Positions 16,512 to 24,692 of a stretch of 64,000 bases of DNA are shown one piece after another. The position numbers were made by a program, and so were the translations under genes. The stretch comes from a virus, in the IMG/VR virus record IMGVR_UViG_3300037088_000797, positions 64,001 through 128,000 of that record. The stretch is one strand, 5' to 3'. Position 1 is the stretch's first letter, and every line of letters begins with the position of its first letter. The notes beneath the pieces are model-generated. The model had not been told where the DNA came from. It searched no databases and worked only from the letters and a program-made list of their open reading frames with translations.

Positions 16512-18358
16512 TATGTTGTACTTTTTCTTAAGAACACTTTAATATCTTTTTCAGGATATTTAATTTCAAACATTGAGTCTGCACTTGAATATATGGTGTT
16601 GTTAATTATTTGTATTTCACCAGTAGCTGGGTCAATTGCCTGTGAAACAACGTTATTTGAATATTGACCACCAACTCTGTTAAAAACCTTAATTGTAATT
16701 ACGTTAATAACTCCATTTGCACCAAGTATTTCTCTTTGAAGTCTGCCAAGAAAAATATCTTGATTCATTTCATAATTATTAACATCTAAATAGTTTCTTA
16801 CAAGTGTAATAATGCTATTAGCAATCGTATTATCTGAAATATTATCAACATATACGTCAACTTCAAAAGCAAGATTGTAAATTTTACCGTCTTTTATTTC
16901 AACATAATCATTGATCATTCTAAACTGAGTAAGATATTCAGTAATATTTTCCTTTAAAAGTGTGTTGCTTGTATTTGATAATTTGCCGTCTGCACCTATG
17001 TCGAGAATCGATATAACTACCTTATTATTTACTTTAAAAGCATTGGCACGGAAGGGTGAGCCAAACTTACCGGGCATCTTATACATTTGCAACAGGTAAT
17101 CGCTCAATGATACGTCCCTGAATTGGCTTGAAAAGTTATATTTAATTAATTGTCTTATTTGTTCTACGCTTAATCCATCATTTCCACCGATAGCTGGGAT
17201 TGGATTGTTTGCTGCCAAACTTCTCTGTACTGTTTGATTATAATCCTGACGTGAACCAGTAACTGTTAGATTGTAACCACCAAGTTGTGTTAATGTAGTT
17301 GAACCAATATTAGAATTACTTCCGCCACCTGTTCTATATTGAACAAATAATGTATAGTTTGGTAATAGTTTTTCTCCAAGAGCAGTATTATTTAAAAAGT
17401 TTTCAAGAAAATAACGATTACTAACACCTTCTTTTAAAAAACCACTTTTAAATGCATTTACATCTGCATCACCAGAACCGAATATAATCTTACAATAACC
17501 GTTAGTTGTAAATTCTTTAATGAATTTTTTTGTTACGTCAATCCAAGTAGCTGCTTTAAGGTTATTTGTATTGCCATTTAATTGTGAATTACTTGGGTCT
17601 TGAACAAATACTCTTTGTTGTGCAAGAAAATCTACCTCATAATACTGTTGACCAGATTTAGCAAAGTCACTTGATGATGGCGTTGATGAATAGTTAGTCC
17701 CGGGCATCAGGTATATTGCCGTAATTTCAATTACATCTGGGTCAGGCAATGTTAAGGCAAAAAACGGTATAATGTCTGTTGATGAAATTGTTCTTTTGAA
17801 TACGCTTGTTGAACCATTGGTTACAACTTCTCTTTTGGTAATACTATAATTAATGATTGTACCGTTTGAATCTGTATTTGGTATGATTGAACGGTTAGGG
17901 TCACCCAAGTTACTTACTGCTGATTTCCAATCAATACTGTCAGTGGTTTCGAAGATTTTACCACCCCCAAGTACTTGTGCACCTGCTGCTAATGTAGGAT
18001 AATAAGAACTATCTGGACTGTCACCAAGAACAGGAATTGTTACCGTAAAATCTACTACTGTAACAGAAGGTCTTCTTGCTGGGATATTGAAACCCATATT
18101 TTTTGCAAGATTTAAAATTGATGCTCTTTGTTGTGCATATTCTAATTGAGTTTCCTGAAATGCCCTGTCTGTATTAACGGCTAAGTTATTACCAACACCA
18201 GCATTGAGGTCTAACATTATAGCACCAACACTTGAATCAGTGAAGTCGCTGAGTACTTCTGGGTATGTCTGTCTGATTAATGAAACTAAATCTGATCTAA
18301 TTTCTCCGAAAGTCCTGCTTCCGTATTGTACCACGTTTGTTGTTGTATCTACTGCCAT
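16511..18358 (-). CDS. Baseplate wedge protein, gp6/gpJ (baseplate J) family
   Basis: 615 residues. The N-terminus (FGEIRSDLVSLIRQTYPEV...DFTDSSVGAIMLDLNAGVGN, then LEYAQQRASILNLAKNMGF) is the typical start of baseplate J/T4 gp6-like proteins. The C-terminus also fits (NNYEMNQDIFLGRLQREILG, a strand-helix segment conserved in the family). In contractile-tail phages this protein forms the ring of the baseplate wedge together with gp25. It follows the gp25-like gene by 10 nt, the order seen across contractile injection systems. Confidence 0.88.
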   Translation of the reverse strand: MAVDTTTNVVQYGSRTFGEIRSDLVSLIRQTYPEVLSDFTDSSVGAIMLDLNAGVGNNLAVNTDRAFQETQLEYAQQRASILNLAKNMGFNIPARRPSVTVVDFTVTIPVLGDSPDSSYYPTLAAGAQVLGGGKIFETTDSIDWKSAVSNLGDPNRSIIPNTDSNGTIINYSITKREVVTNGSTSVFKRTISSTDIIPFFALTLPDPDVIEITAIYLMPGTNYSSTPSSSDFAKSGQQYYEVDFLAQQRVFVQDPSNSQLNGNTNNLKAATWIDVTKKFIKEFTTNGYCKIIFGSGDADVNAFKSGFLKEGVSNRYFLENFLNNTALGEKLLPNYTLFVQYRTGGGSNSNIGSTTLTQLGGYNLTVTGSRQDYNQTVQRSLAANNPIPAIGGNDGLSVEQIRQLIKYNFSSQFRDVSLSDYLLQMYKMPGKFGSPFRANAFKVNNKVVISILDIGADGKLSNTSNTLLKENITEYLTQFRMINDYVEIKDGKIYNLAFEVDVYVDNISDNTIANSIITLVRNYLDVNNYEMNQDIFLGRLQREILGANGVINVITIKVFNRVGGQYSNNVVSQAIDPATGEIQIINNTIYSSADSMFEIKYPEKDIKVFLRKSTT

Positions 18359-18368
18359 GTTTTATATC

Positions 18369-18767
18369 TTAAAAGTTTATATCTAATTCTCCATTTTCAC
18401 TAAATGCATCTTCACTAAATGTAAATTTAATGTTTACGTTTAACTGGTTCTCAGATATTGGTTGACCATTATCGTCTAAATTCCAGTTAAATGTTACCTG
18501 ATTGATCGTAAGTGCTGGTATATATAAGGATACTGTTGTTTTTATTTCCTGTTCAACATCACTCGCATTTAAGTTATCATTAGGTTCGAAAATGTATTTT
18601 AATAAATTAGTCCCATAGTCAGGTTCATAATATCTTTCTCCTTTTCCTGTAAGTAATAATAACAATAAATCAGAACTGAAGGCATCTTTAGTTACTTTAC
18701 TCATTAAAAAATAACTATTTGTTGCCATGTCATCGTTAAGCGGAAAGGTAATATTATATGAAGCCAT
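18369..18767 (-). CDS. Baseplate wedge protein of the gpW/gp25 family
   Basis: 132 residues, the usual size. The diagnostic segment DLLLLLLTGKGERYYEPDYG followed by TNLLKYIFEPN matches the gp25 family pattern (LL.T..GER...P.FG..L...LFEP). The protein sits at the inner sheath-baseplate junction and primes sheath assembly. It is the first gene of the baseplate operon, with a late-type motif 15 nt upstream and a terminator closing the preceding unit. Confidence 0.92.
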   Translation of the reverse strand: MASYNITFPLNDDMATNSYFLMSKVTKDAFSSDLLLLLLTGKGERYYEPDYGTNLLKYIFEPNDNLNASDVEQEIKTTVSLYIPALTINQVTFNWNLDDNGQPISENQLNVNIKFTFSEDAFSENGELDINF

Positions 18768-18782
18768 TATATAAGATTTTCT

Positions 18783-18801
18783 AATAAATACTTATAAATA
18801 A
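18783..18801 (-). promoter_or_regulatory. Late-type promoter motif pair
   Basis: GTATTTATT (18783-18791), 15 nt upstream of the gp25-like start, and an overlapping upstream TTATTTATA (18793-18801). They directly follow the T-run of the terminator at 18803-18830. Confidence 0.6.
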
Positions 18802-18802
18802 A

Positions 18803-18830
18803 AAATCCCAACAGTAGTGTGTTGGGATTT
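18803..18830 (-). terminator. Rho-independent terminator after 18855-19319
   Basis: Stem AAATCCCAACA (18803-18813) / TGTTGGGATTT (18820-18830), 6-nt loop, T-rich tail on the minus strand. Starts 25 nt after the stop. Confidence 0.82.
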
Positions 18831-18854
18831 GTCATAAATTAGGTCTGATTTTAA

Positions 18855-19319
18855 TTAAAAGGCTTTCTTAAACTTACCTTTCTTTTCTTTCTTTTGTGAT
18901 TTTTCTTCGTTTTCTTTCTGCTTTTGAGCATCGTAGAGACTCTTTATTGATTCATGAAGAACAATGATAGGGTCGTGTCCGAACTTCTCTAAAACGCCTC
19001 TGTAGGTACTAAAATTTGGTTTCTCCAGAGTTATCTTATCATTTTCGTCAACTATAACCCCTGCAAGGCATTCTACAATTGCCATTTCTTTCATATCATC
19101 TGGTAATTGATCAAAGATGTCTTCGTTAAATACCACTGCGAAGTTAAGTCCGTCTGTAAGTATTTCAACAATTTCATTTGCTTTAACAATTTTGTAAAGT
19201 TCTTTCTGTTTATTATTACAGAGAACTTCAAATTTCAACCAGTCCTTAATAGTTGTTGTGTCTTTAACCTTATCAAAAAGGTCTTCCATTTCTTGTGATG
19301 CTTTTTCAATTTTTGCCAT
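18855..19319 (-). CDS. Tail-region protein with a degenerate phage-metallopeptidase-like fold
   Basis: 154 residues. The stretch LNFAVVFNEDIFDQLPDDMK, then EMAIVECLAGVIVDENDK and TYRGVLEKFG, resembles the layout of putative phage metallopeptidases (Pfam PhageMetallopep: strand, helix with 'L.D..REALIDHELCH', acidic strand, 'EF..I...G'). The catalytic HExxH is replaced by VECLAG, so it would be inactive. The C-terminus is a Lys/Glu-rich tail. It is the last gene before the gp25-like operon. The family link is from memory of the pattern and is uncertain. Confidence 0.5.
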   Translation of the reverse strand: MAKIEKASQEMEDLFDKVKDTTTIKDWLKFEVLCNNKQKELYKIVKANEIVEILTDGLNFAVVFNEDIFDQLPDDMKEMAIVECLAGVIVDENDKITLEKPNFSTYRGVLEKFGHDPIIVLHESIKSLYDAQKQKENEEKSQKKEKKGKFKKAF

Positions 19320-19330
19320 AAAATTTAATT

Positions 19331-19795
19331 TTAATTGTTAATAATAGTACTATATTTATTTTTAAGTTCTTCAAGTTTTGCTATTAAATCTTTAAATGCA
19401 GGGTCTGCTTCTGCAATCTCTTTTTTAAATTTTTCTTCAAGTTCAGTAATAAAAGAAAACATATCCTGAACGCTAAGTTTTACAAGGTCTTCAATATCAA
19501 CTAATGTTACGACTTGTAAATTAATAGCATCTTGTTTCTTAATCTCTGCCATTTTCTTTTCATATTCAGAATTAAGTTTCAATGCTTCTTCTTCAGTAAC
19601 ACTTTTAGTGCCAGATTCCTGTACTCGTTTATCAATACTGTTTTGAAGTTCTTTCAGGTCTTCTTCACTTTTAAAGCCACCAACAGGTACTTTAGTCTCA
19701 GCAAGTTTACTGATTTCAATTATTTTTTTTGCTGCTTCTGAGTTAAATTCACCCTTATCTACAGAATTTTTTAGGTTTTCTAAAAATGGATTCAT
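19331..19795 (-). CDS. Unknown coiled-coil protein upstream of baseplate genes
   Basis: 154 residues, mostly charged helix (Glu/Lys-rich) with likely coiled coils at both ends. No known motif. The position between a putative tail protein and the baseplate genes would suit an assembly factor or chaperone, but this is inference from context. Confidence 0.6.
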   Translation of the reverse strand: MNPFLENLKNSVDKGEFNSEAAKKIIEISKLAETKVPVGGFKSEEDLKELQNSIDKRVQESGTKSVTEEEALKLNSEYEKKMAEIKKQDAINLQVVTLVDIEDLVKLSVQDMFSFITELEEKFKKEIAEADPAFKDLIAKLEELKNKYSTIINN

Positions 19796-19807
19796 ATTTA
19801 TTCGGTT

Positions 19808-20785
19808 TTAAGTTCTCACGTTCTGCATTTCGATTGCTTCGAATTTTAATACTTCGTGAGTATCATTATAATTTATTCTTTTTATGTATTTAATTATACC
19901 ATAGCCAATTATCGTGCCATAATCGTCACGAAGATAAACTTCTTTGATGTTAATTAATTGTTTGAAAATATCACTATCATCAACACAATCATTTGTCCTG
20001 AATTTTAATGGGATAAGAAACTCTAATTGACGATATTCAAATCCAATTTTTTTAACATGTAGAAATTCAGTAAGTTGTTCAATTTTATTAAGAGTGTTTT
20101 CGTCTTCCCTGACAACTTTAATTGGAAAGTTGAATGTCTTCGACTTTTCTGCAATATCTTTTACTTCATATTCATCTTCATCGACATAACCAGTGATATT
20201 TTCAACTTCAGAAGTTTCAGTTTTTGTGATACTTGAAACAACGGGTACTGTCCTCACCTTATTAGTTTTCTTTATCAAGTTTAACATTTTTTCCAATCCA
20301 ACTTCAATTGGTTTATTATTAAAAATATGAAGTAATTCATAGTCGTCATCCTTAAGTCTTCTTTCTTCGAATTCTTCAACCAGTACTTCACCAATTGTTT
20401 TACCAGCGTGTTTGTGCTTGTCATCATAGAAGCCGAAGTGTTCATACCTTCTGCCATACTGATCTTTTTGACCATATGATGCACCGTGTCTGTCGGCTGC
20501 AAGAGCCATTTGACGTGGAGTTGCATTACGTATGAACAAATCTGCCTTTTTTAGTATTTCATAGTATTGTTGAACATATTTTTCATCGGTTTTTCCAGCA
20601 TAAAATTTTTCAAGAGTCTGATTCCTGTGAAGCATTCTCTGAACCTTCTTGTCACCTTCTCTTATAACATTTGGGTCTGCTTGTGCATCTACTTCTGCTC
20701 GATAGAGCATAATACCAACGTTTAATAAGATAATGTGTATCTTAAGAAATATCCAATAATATATGTTTCTGAAAAAATTAAACAT
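19808..20785 (-). CDS. Unknown protein with N-terminal hydrophobic segment
   Basis: 325 residues from the ATG at 20785. That start overlaps the preceding stop by 8 nt, and an ATG 27 nt further upstream lies deeper in the preceding gene. The first ~25 residues are strongly hydrophobic (RNIYYWIFLKIHIILLNVGI), possibly a transmembrane anchor; alternatively the true start is the later MLYRAEVDAQ, which would give a soluble protein. The central part holds a conserved-looking HGASYGQKDQYGRRYEHFGF segment. Function not recognised; it may be a tail completion or neck protein. Confidence 0.55.
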   Translation of the reverse strand: MFNFFRNIYYWIFLKIHIILLNVGIMLYRAEVDAQADPNVIREGDKKVQRMLHRNQTLEKFYAGKTDEKYVQQYYEILKKADLFIRNATPRQMALAADRHGASYGQKDQYGRRYEHFGFYDDKHKHAGKTIGEVLVEEFEERRLKDDDYELLHIFNNKPIEVGLEKMLNLIKKTNKVRTVPVVSSITKTETSEVENITGYVDEDEYEVKDIAEKSKTFNFPIKVVREDENTLNKIEQLTEFLHVKKIGFEYRQLEFLIPLKFRTNDCVDDSDIFKQLINIKEVYLRDDYGTIIGYGIIKYIKRINYNDTHEVLKFEAIEMQNVRT

Positions 20786-21203
20786 TAACCAATACTTTCT
20801 TTTTTGTTTCAAGTTCTCTTATTTCATCCTGAAGTCTTCTTCTTTCAATTTTCAAGTCAGAAATTTTTTCTTTTAATGTTTCGGCTTTAGTCTGAAGTCC
20901 ATTGTTGTATTTTTCAACCAATTTTCTGAATTCAGAATATAACTCCTGAAAATATGATTCCTGCCATCTTTTCAACTGATCTTTATCTCTACCCAACATT
21001 CTTTTATTAAGAATGACAGATTTGGTGATTGCTTCAACAAGTTCATTGTTTTTTCTTTTGTCTTTCTTGCTATCAATCTTACTAACTCTACTTTTTGGAT
21101 TGTATTGATCAACTCTTGTACCAAATACTTTTTTTACTTTAGAGTGTATTTTCTTCTCTTTTTTTGCTTGTTTTTTCACAAGCTGTTTAAATGTTTTTTT
21201 CAT
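20778..21203 (-). CDS. Unknown highly basic coiled-coil protein
   Basis: 141 residues. The first 60 residues are extremely Lys-rich (KKTFKQLVKKQAKKEKKIH). The rest is a long predicted coiled coil (SDLKIERRRLQDEIRELET). A nucleic-acid-binding or assembly role is possible. The stop overlaps the next gene's start, and it begins 10 nt after the glycosyltransferase. Confidence 0.6.
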   Translation of the reverse strand: MKKTFKQLVKKQAKKEKKIHSKVKKVFGTRVDQYNPKSRVSKIDSKKDKRKNNELVEAITKSVILNKRMLGRDKDQLKRWQESYFQELYSEFRKLVEKYNNGLQTKAETLKEKISDLKIERRRLQDEIRELETKKKVLVNV

Positions 21204-21213
21204 GTTTTTAAAT

Positions 21214-22596
21214 TTAAGATACCGCTAATGTTTTAGCAACTGCTGCTTTATAAAAGTCAGCACGTTTTTTTGTAACCGTTGCCAAGTTATACTCAATATT
21301 GAAATCTTCATATAGCTGTTCGCCAAGTTGTTTACGTAGATCAGCATCTAATATGAGTCTCTTGAGATATTTTTGCCAATATTTTCTGGCATTTTTTTCT
21401 GTCGGAATAAGAACACAATTCTCCATGTGTTTTCCGTGTACATTATATGGTGGCATATCTGAACAAACAATTGGAAGTTTTCTTGTCCAGCATTCTACCT
21501 GTTTCAAATTCGATTTCATCCTGTTGAATGGATTATCAGCAAGCGGAGCAATAACTATATCGGTTTCATCCAATACTTTAGCGTATGCATTTGCTTTTTC
21601 AGTCCAACGTCTACCATAATTAAATTCGTTTTCATATTTGACGTTTCTTTCATAATTAGTAAGCCATTGAAGATAATCAGGATTGCTAATCATATGATGT
21701 CTATCTGTTAAAATATTTTCATATATAAGATAAACACTCTCCATTGATTTAATGTCTCTTTGTTTCTGGTCAAATACTTTTCCTCTGTATTTTTCTCTTA
21801 TTTCTGGTGGCAATTTAGGTATCTGATCTACATCACCCCTTGATCTGTTAATTGCTTTAACTGTCTGTGGTGTCCATAGACCTTTCTTTTGAAGCAAATC
21901 ACCAAACTCCTGATTAAAAGTAATATCAGTTGTGCTACCTTCAGTATCCCAACCAGCAAGAATTACTTTAAATTTATCATGTAATTGAGGGTCATTATAA
22001 AGTACGTTGAATACTCCATCAAGTTGTTCTACGTCACCCATGTGAGAAGACCCAGCCATATATGTGATTCTTACAAGTCCGTCTGGGTCTGGTTTCCTGT
22101 TATCCTGAAATTGTTTCATCATTGCAGGGTCAATTGAGTTGTAAAACACTCCGACATTATCCTTGCCAGTTACTTTACGAATTTCACTTGCAAATAAATC
22201 CGTTGTAGTTGTAACGTAGTCTGCAATCTTAAGGTTCTCCAGAATTGGAATATGCATTTTCTTTTCAAGATTCAAAGAATAGAACGGATGTTTTCTATGT
22301 AACTGCCAGAAGTCATCAATATCTACCATTAATATCACACCTGATTTTCTTAATTCAGTAGCCAGTTTTAACATTTCTTTAGTTTCACCTAAAAATTGAC
22401 GGTGATAATGGATAATATGAAAAGTTTTTAAATAGTCAACATACTTTGGGTCATTAAAGTCTATTTGTGGATTTATTTCAACATAAAATTCGTCTGAATG
22501 ATTTTTATCGAGTTCCATTGCTGGTGTTAATGTTCTGAAGTAGTTTACCCCTGCTGAGTCTAAGTTGTAGAATAAAATTCTAATCTTTCCGTCCAT
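21214..22596 (-). CDS. GT4-type (GT-B fold) glycosyltransferase
   Basis: 460 residues from the ATG at 22596 (MDGKIRILFYNLDSAGVNYF). A longer frame to 22701 would run through the late-type motif and the preceding terminator hairpin, so it is rejected. The N-terminal Rossmann half and a C-terminal segment KSNLKQVECWTRKLPIVCSD, with the E-x7-E region near FDILIAPLAD-like VIAPLADNPFNRMK, fit family GT4 glycosyltransferases. Phage glycosyltransferases modify phage DNA, virion proteins or host surface sugars. It starts a unit of tail-assembly-region genes, so virion glycosylation is the simplest reading. Confidence 0.8.
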   Translation of the reverse strand: MDGKIRILFYNLDSAGVNYFRTLTPAMELDKNHSDEFYVEINPQIDFNDPKYVDYLKTFHIIHYHRQFLGETKEMLKLATELRKSGVILMVDIDDFWQLHRKHPFYSLNLEKKMHIPILENLKIADYVTTTTDLFASEIRKVTGKDNVGVFYNSIDPAMMKQFQDNRKPDPDGLVRITYMAGSSHMGDVEQLDGVFNVLYNDPQLHDKFKVILAGWDTEGSTTDITFNQEFGDLLQKKGLWTPQTVKAINRSRGDVDQIPKLPPEIREKYRGKVFDQKQRDIKSMESVYLIYENILTDRHHMISNPDYLQWLTNYERNVKYENEFNYGRRWTEKANAYAKVLDETDIVIAPLADNPFNRMKSNLKQVECWTRKLPIVCSDMPPYNVHGKHMENCVLIPTEKNARKYWQKYLKRLILDADLRKQLGEQLYEDFNIEYNLATVTKKRADFYKAAVAKTLAVS

Positions 22597-22634
22597 ATTG
22601 TGTTTATAAATTATTATAAAATTATGTAATTTAT

Positions 22635-22643
22635 TATAAATAG
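22635..22643 (-). promoter_or_regulatory. Late-type motif variant (CTATTTATA)
   Basis: One mismatch to GTATTTATA, 38 nt upstream of the glycosyltransferase start at 22596. Confidence 0.45.
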
Positions 22644-22690
22644 TCAAATGTAATAGAAAAGCATCAAACATGCCAGAGATTTTTAAAAAA

Positions 22691-22713
22691 AATGCCAACA
22701 AAATGTTGGCATT
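22691..22713 (-). terminator. Rho-independent terminator after 22740-23087
   Basis: Perfect stem AATGCCAACA (22691-22700) / TGTTGGCATT (22704-22713), short loop and an eight-T run on the minus strand (22685-22692). Lies 27 nt after the stop. Confidence 0.88.
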
Positions 22714-22739
22714 ATTATAATCTCAATAAAGAAAATTAA

Positions 22740-23087
22740 TTATTCTTTTTTCTTTCTACTCGATTTTCTTGCAGTTTCTTCTGCATTAACCTCTTCACCT
22801 ACTGTCACTTCTGCAAGTACTGGAGCAGCAACTTTAGGTTTTCTTTCATTTCTTATGCTTTCAAGTTCGCTTTGACTAACTTCAACAACACTAACTAAAT
22901 TTTTTATTCTTAGTTTGTGTACTGAAAGTGGCAAATCAGCAACGGTAAGATAAAGACTTTTACCCGGATTTACGATAACTGTCTTTTTCATCATATTGTC
23001 AACATATTCAATGCTTATTGGAGAATTGAATTTAAAATCACGCTTTCCTGCGGTATCTGTTACGTTTGTAATTTTGTATGTGTTCAT
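22740..23087 (-). CDS. Unknown small beta protein with basic tail
   Basis: 115 residues, not recognised. Beta-rich first 75 residues, then an Ala/Glu-rich linker and a Lys/Arg tail (TARKSSRKKKE). Last gene of the accessory (polyvalent-protein) unit, ending at a strong terminator. It could be a small virion protein. Confidence 0.6.
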   Translation of the reverse strand: MNTYKITNVTDTAGKRDFKFNSPISIEYVDNMMKKTVIVNPGKSLYLTVADLPLSVHKLRIKNLVSVVEVSQSELESIRNERKPKVAAPVLAEVTVGEEVNAEETARKSSRKKKE

Positions 23088-23094
23088 AGTCTTT

Positions 23095-23925
23095 TTATTT
23101 TAGTCCTTGTATTAATGTATCACCATATTTAATACCATCATATCCTAACTTCATTGCCTTTTCAGCAATGGCTTTGTTTTTAAGATTAATTGATGGCATA
23201 TCATATTGTTCACTTATTTTTTCAAAATTTATGTGCGGAAACCAAATTTTCGCCATTATATCGAGTGGTTCTTGACCGTCTTTATACGTAACACCCATCG
23301 AGTGCAGATCAAGGAGATTGTCGAATTCGATTTCATACTTATCAAAACCTTCAACGGGTTTTAACATGAAAAAATTTCCAACCACTGAATTTTCTTTTAT
23401 TGGTTCTTTTCTGTAACCAATGACAGTTTTATTATTTGTACCAGTATCACCAGAAGGCTTAAGTGCTAAATTATCTTCTTCAAGTGTGTTAAGAAATTGA
23501 TTTTCATCACCACCATAATAATTTATTGTATCCTGCATTTCAACTTCTTCCAAACCACGAGATTGCTCATATTCGTAAATGTCTTGTATTTTATTTAACA
23601 TTCTACAAGCATCTTTTTCATTCATTGCAAGTTTTACTGCTTTAAGTGGTACATTATCAATTAATGCTTTTAAATATCTGTGATGACCGTCACAAATATT
23701 CATTTTTTCTCCCGCAATCCAAATTGGATTAGTGTCATCAATATTAACTTTTTCTACTTCATCAGAAAATGTAACGCCTTGTGAAACATTTATATCGTCA
23801 TCTTCTTTAGGATTAAGCTCTATTAATTCATATTCAATACCTTCTTCATCAAGTTTCTGAAGTACAGTTTCATAAGGCATTGAAATTTGTGGAAGATATG
23901 ATGGCTTATATTTCATTGTTATCAT
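23095..23925 (-). CDS. ParB-like protein with a C-terminal ART/toxin-like segment
   Basis: 276 residues from the ATG at 23925, which overlaps the upstream stop as ATGA. Residues ~60-110 carry a ParB/sulfiredoxin-type motif (NICDGHHRYLKALID) seen in ParB-like nucleases and in NAD/ATP-linked enzymes. The C-terminal part (NFFMLKP ... YEIEFDNLLDLHSMGVTY, then AEKAMKLGYDGIKYGDTLI) has the 'GYDGIKY' end found in several phage and toxin ADP-ribosyltransferase-like domains. The function is not established. It shares the DG(H/Y)H module with the 397- and 2021-residue proteins upstream. Confidence 0.65.
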   Translation of the reverse strand: MITMKYKPSYLPQISMPYETVLQKLDEEGIEYELIELNPKEDDDINVSQGVTFSDEVEKVNIDDTNPIWIAGEKMNICDGHHRYLKALIDNVPLKAVKLAMNEKDACRMLNKIQDIYEYEQSRGLEEVEMQDTINYYGGDENQFLNTLEEDNLALKPSGDTGTNNKTVIGYRKEPIKENSVVGNFFMLKPVEGFDKYEIEFDNLLDLHSMGVTYKDGQEPLDIMAKIWFPHINFEKISEQYDMPSINLKNKAIAEKAMKLGYDGIKYGDTLIQGLK

Positions 23926-24659
23926 AATACTGATTGATTTTTTAATTCGCAAAATAATGCTTCCTCAAAATATTTATCTACTGAATATGGTATTTTAATT
24001 AATTTAAATCCATTATTTACGGCATATTTTATTTTAATGAAATCATATTTTTTTCTTAATAATAATGAATCTTTGCCACCAAAAAAAGGTATTACTTTAT
24101 TGTGTTGTATACCATCATATTCAATAAGTATTTTATGGTCTGGTAAATAAAAATCATAAAATAATGGTTTTGAATCACCAACTAATTCTTTGAATGTTAT
24201 TTCTCGTTCAAAATTAATGTTATTATTCAATAAAAATTTGGCAACTTTTCTCTCACCTAATGATTCACGACATAAGCGACATCCATTTCCATTTAAATGA
24301 GAATGTGGTGTTTGTTGAAATTTACCATGTTTTTTGCAAATAACAATAATTTTATTTTCATATCCATCATATTTAACTAATGAATAATCATATGTGTTAC
24401 TATGTATTTTATTTGCTTTTTCAATAAATTCTTCATTTGTGAATCTATTTTCTTTCGAAGTTTTTTCGTATTGGCACATTTTACAACCATATCCTGTCAA
24501 ATGATCATTTGGTCTCTGTAAAAATTCACCATGTTTAGGACAAATAATTACCACTTTTGATTTACTATGAATGTAGTCAACATTAGAATAATCATATTTA
24601 TCACCATGTTTTTTTTGTGCATTGATGACAAAATTTTTTTTATTTGAACTTATTCCCAT
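23922..24659 (-). CDS. Vsr-like (EDxHD-type) homing endonuclease with zinc-ribbon repeats
   Basis: 245 residues. Two copies of a ~55-residue repeat with a zinc-binding C-x-x-H/C-x-x-C pattern (ICPKHGEFLQRPNDHLTGYG, then CKMC; ICKKHGKFQQTPHSHLNGNG, then CRLC) bind DNA in such proteins. The C-terminal nuclease domain has FYLPDHKILIEYDGIQH, the E-x-D-G-x-Q-H motif of Vsr-fold EDxHD homing endonucleases. A clear paralogue lies at 35596-36315. It has its own late-type motif 18 nt upstream and is wedged between two accessory genes, overlapping the next by 4 nt. Confidence 0.83.
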   Translation of the reverse strand: MGISSNKKNFVINAQKKHGDKYDYSNVDYIHSKSKVVIICPKHGEFLQRPNDHLTGYGCKMCQYEKTSKENRFTNEEFIEKANKIHSNTYDYSLVKYDGYENKIIVICKKHGKFQQTPHSHLNGNGCRLCRESLGERKVAKFLLNNNINFEREITFKELVGDSKPLFYDFYLPDHKILIEYDGIQHNKVIPFFGGKDSLLLRKKYDFIKIKYAVNNGFKLIKIPYSVDKYFEEALFCELKNQSVL

Positions 24660-24677
24660 TAATTGTGATAATTTTAC

Positions 24678-24686
24678 TATAAATAC
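24678..24686 (-). promoter_or_regulatory. Late-type promoter motif GTATTTATA
   Basis: Perfect copy, 18 nt upstream of the homing-endonuclease start at 24659. It sits in the short gap after the HAD-ART-ParB gene. Confidence 0.65.
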
Positions 24687-24692
24687 AGTACT

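Noticed and set aside
22650-22660. TAnnTTTG (TACATTTG) upstream of the glycosyltransferase as a host-type promoter
   Set aside because: The nearest TTTG is only 12 nt away, too short for the 19-21 nt spacing.
22597-22701. N-terminal extension of the glycosyltransferase
   Set aside because: It would read through the late-type motif and the terminator hairpin; the GT4 fold starts at the ATG at 22596.
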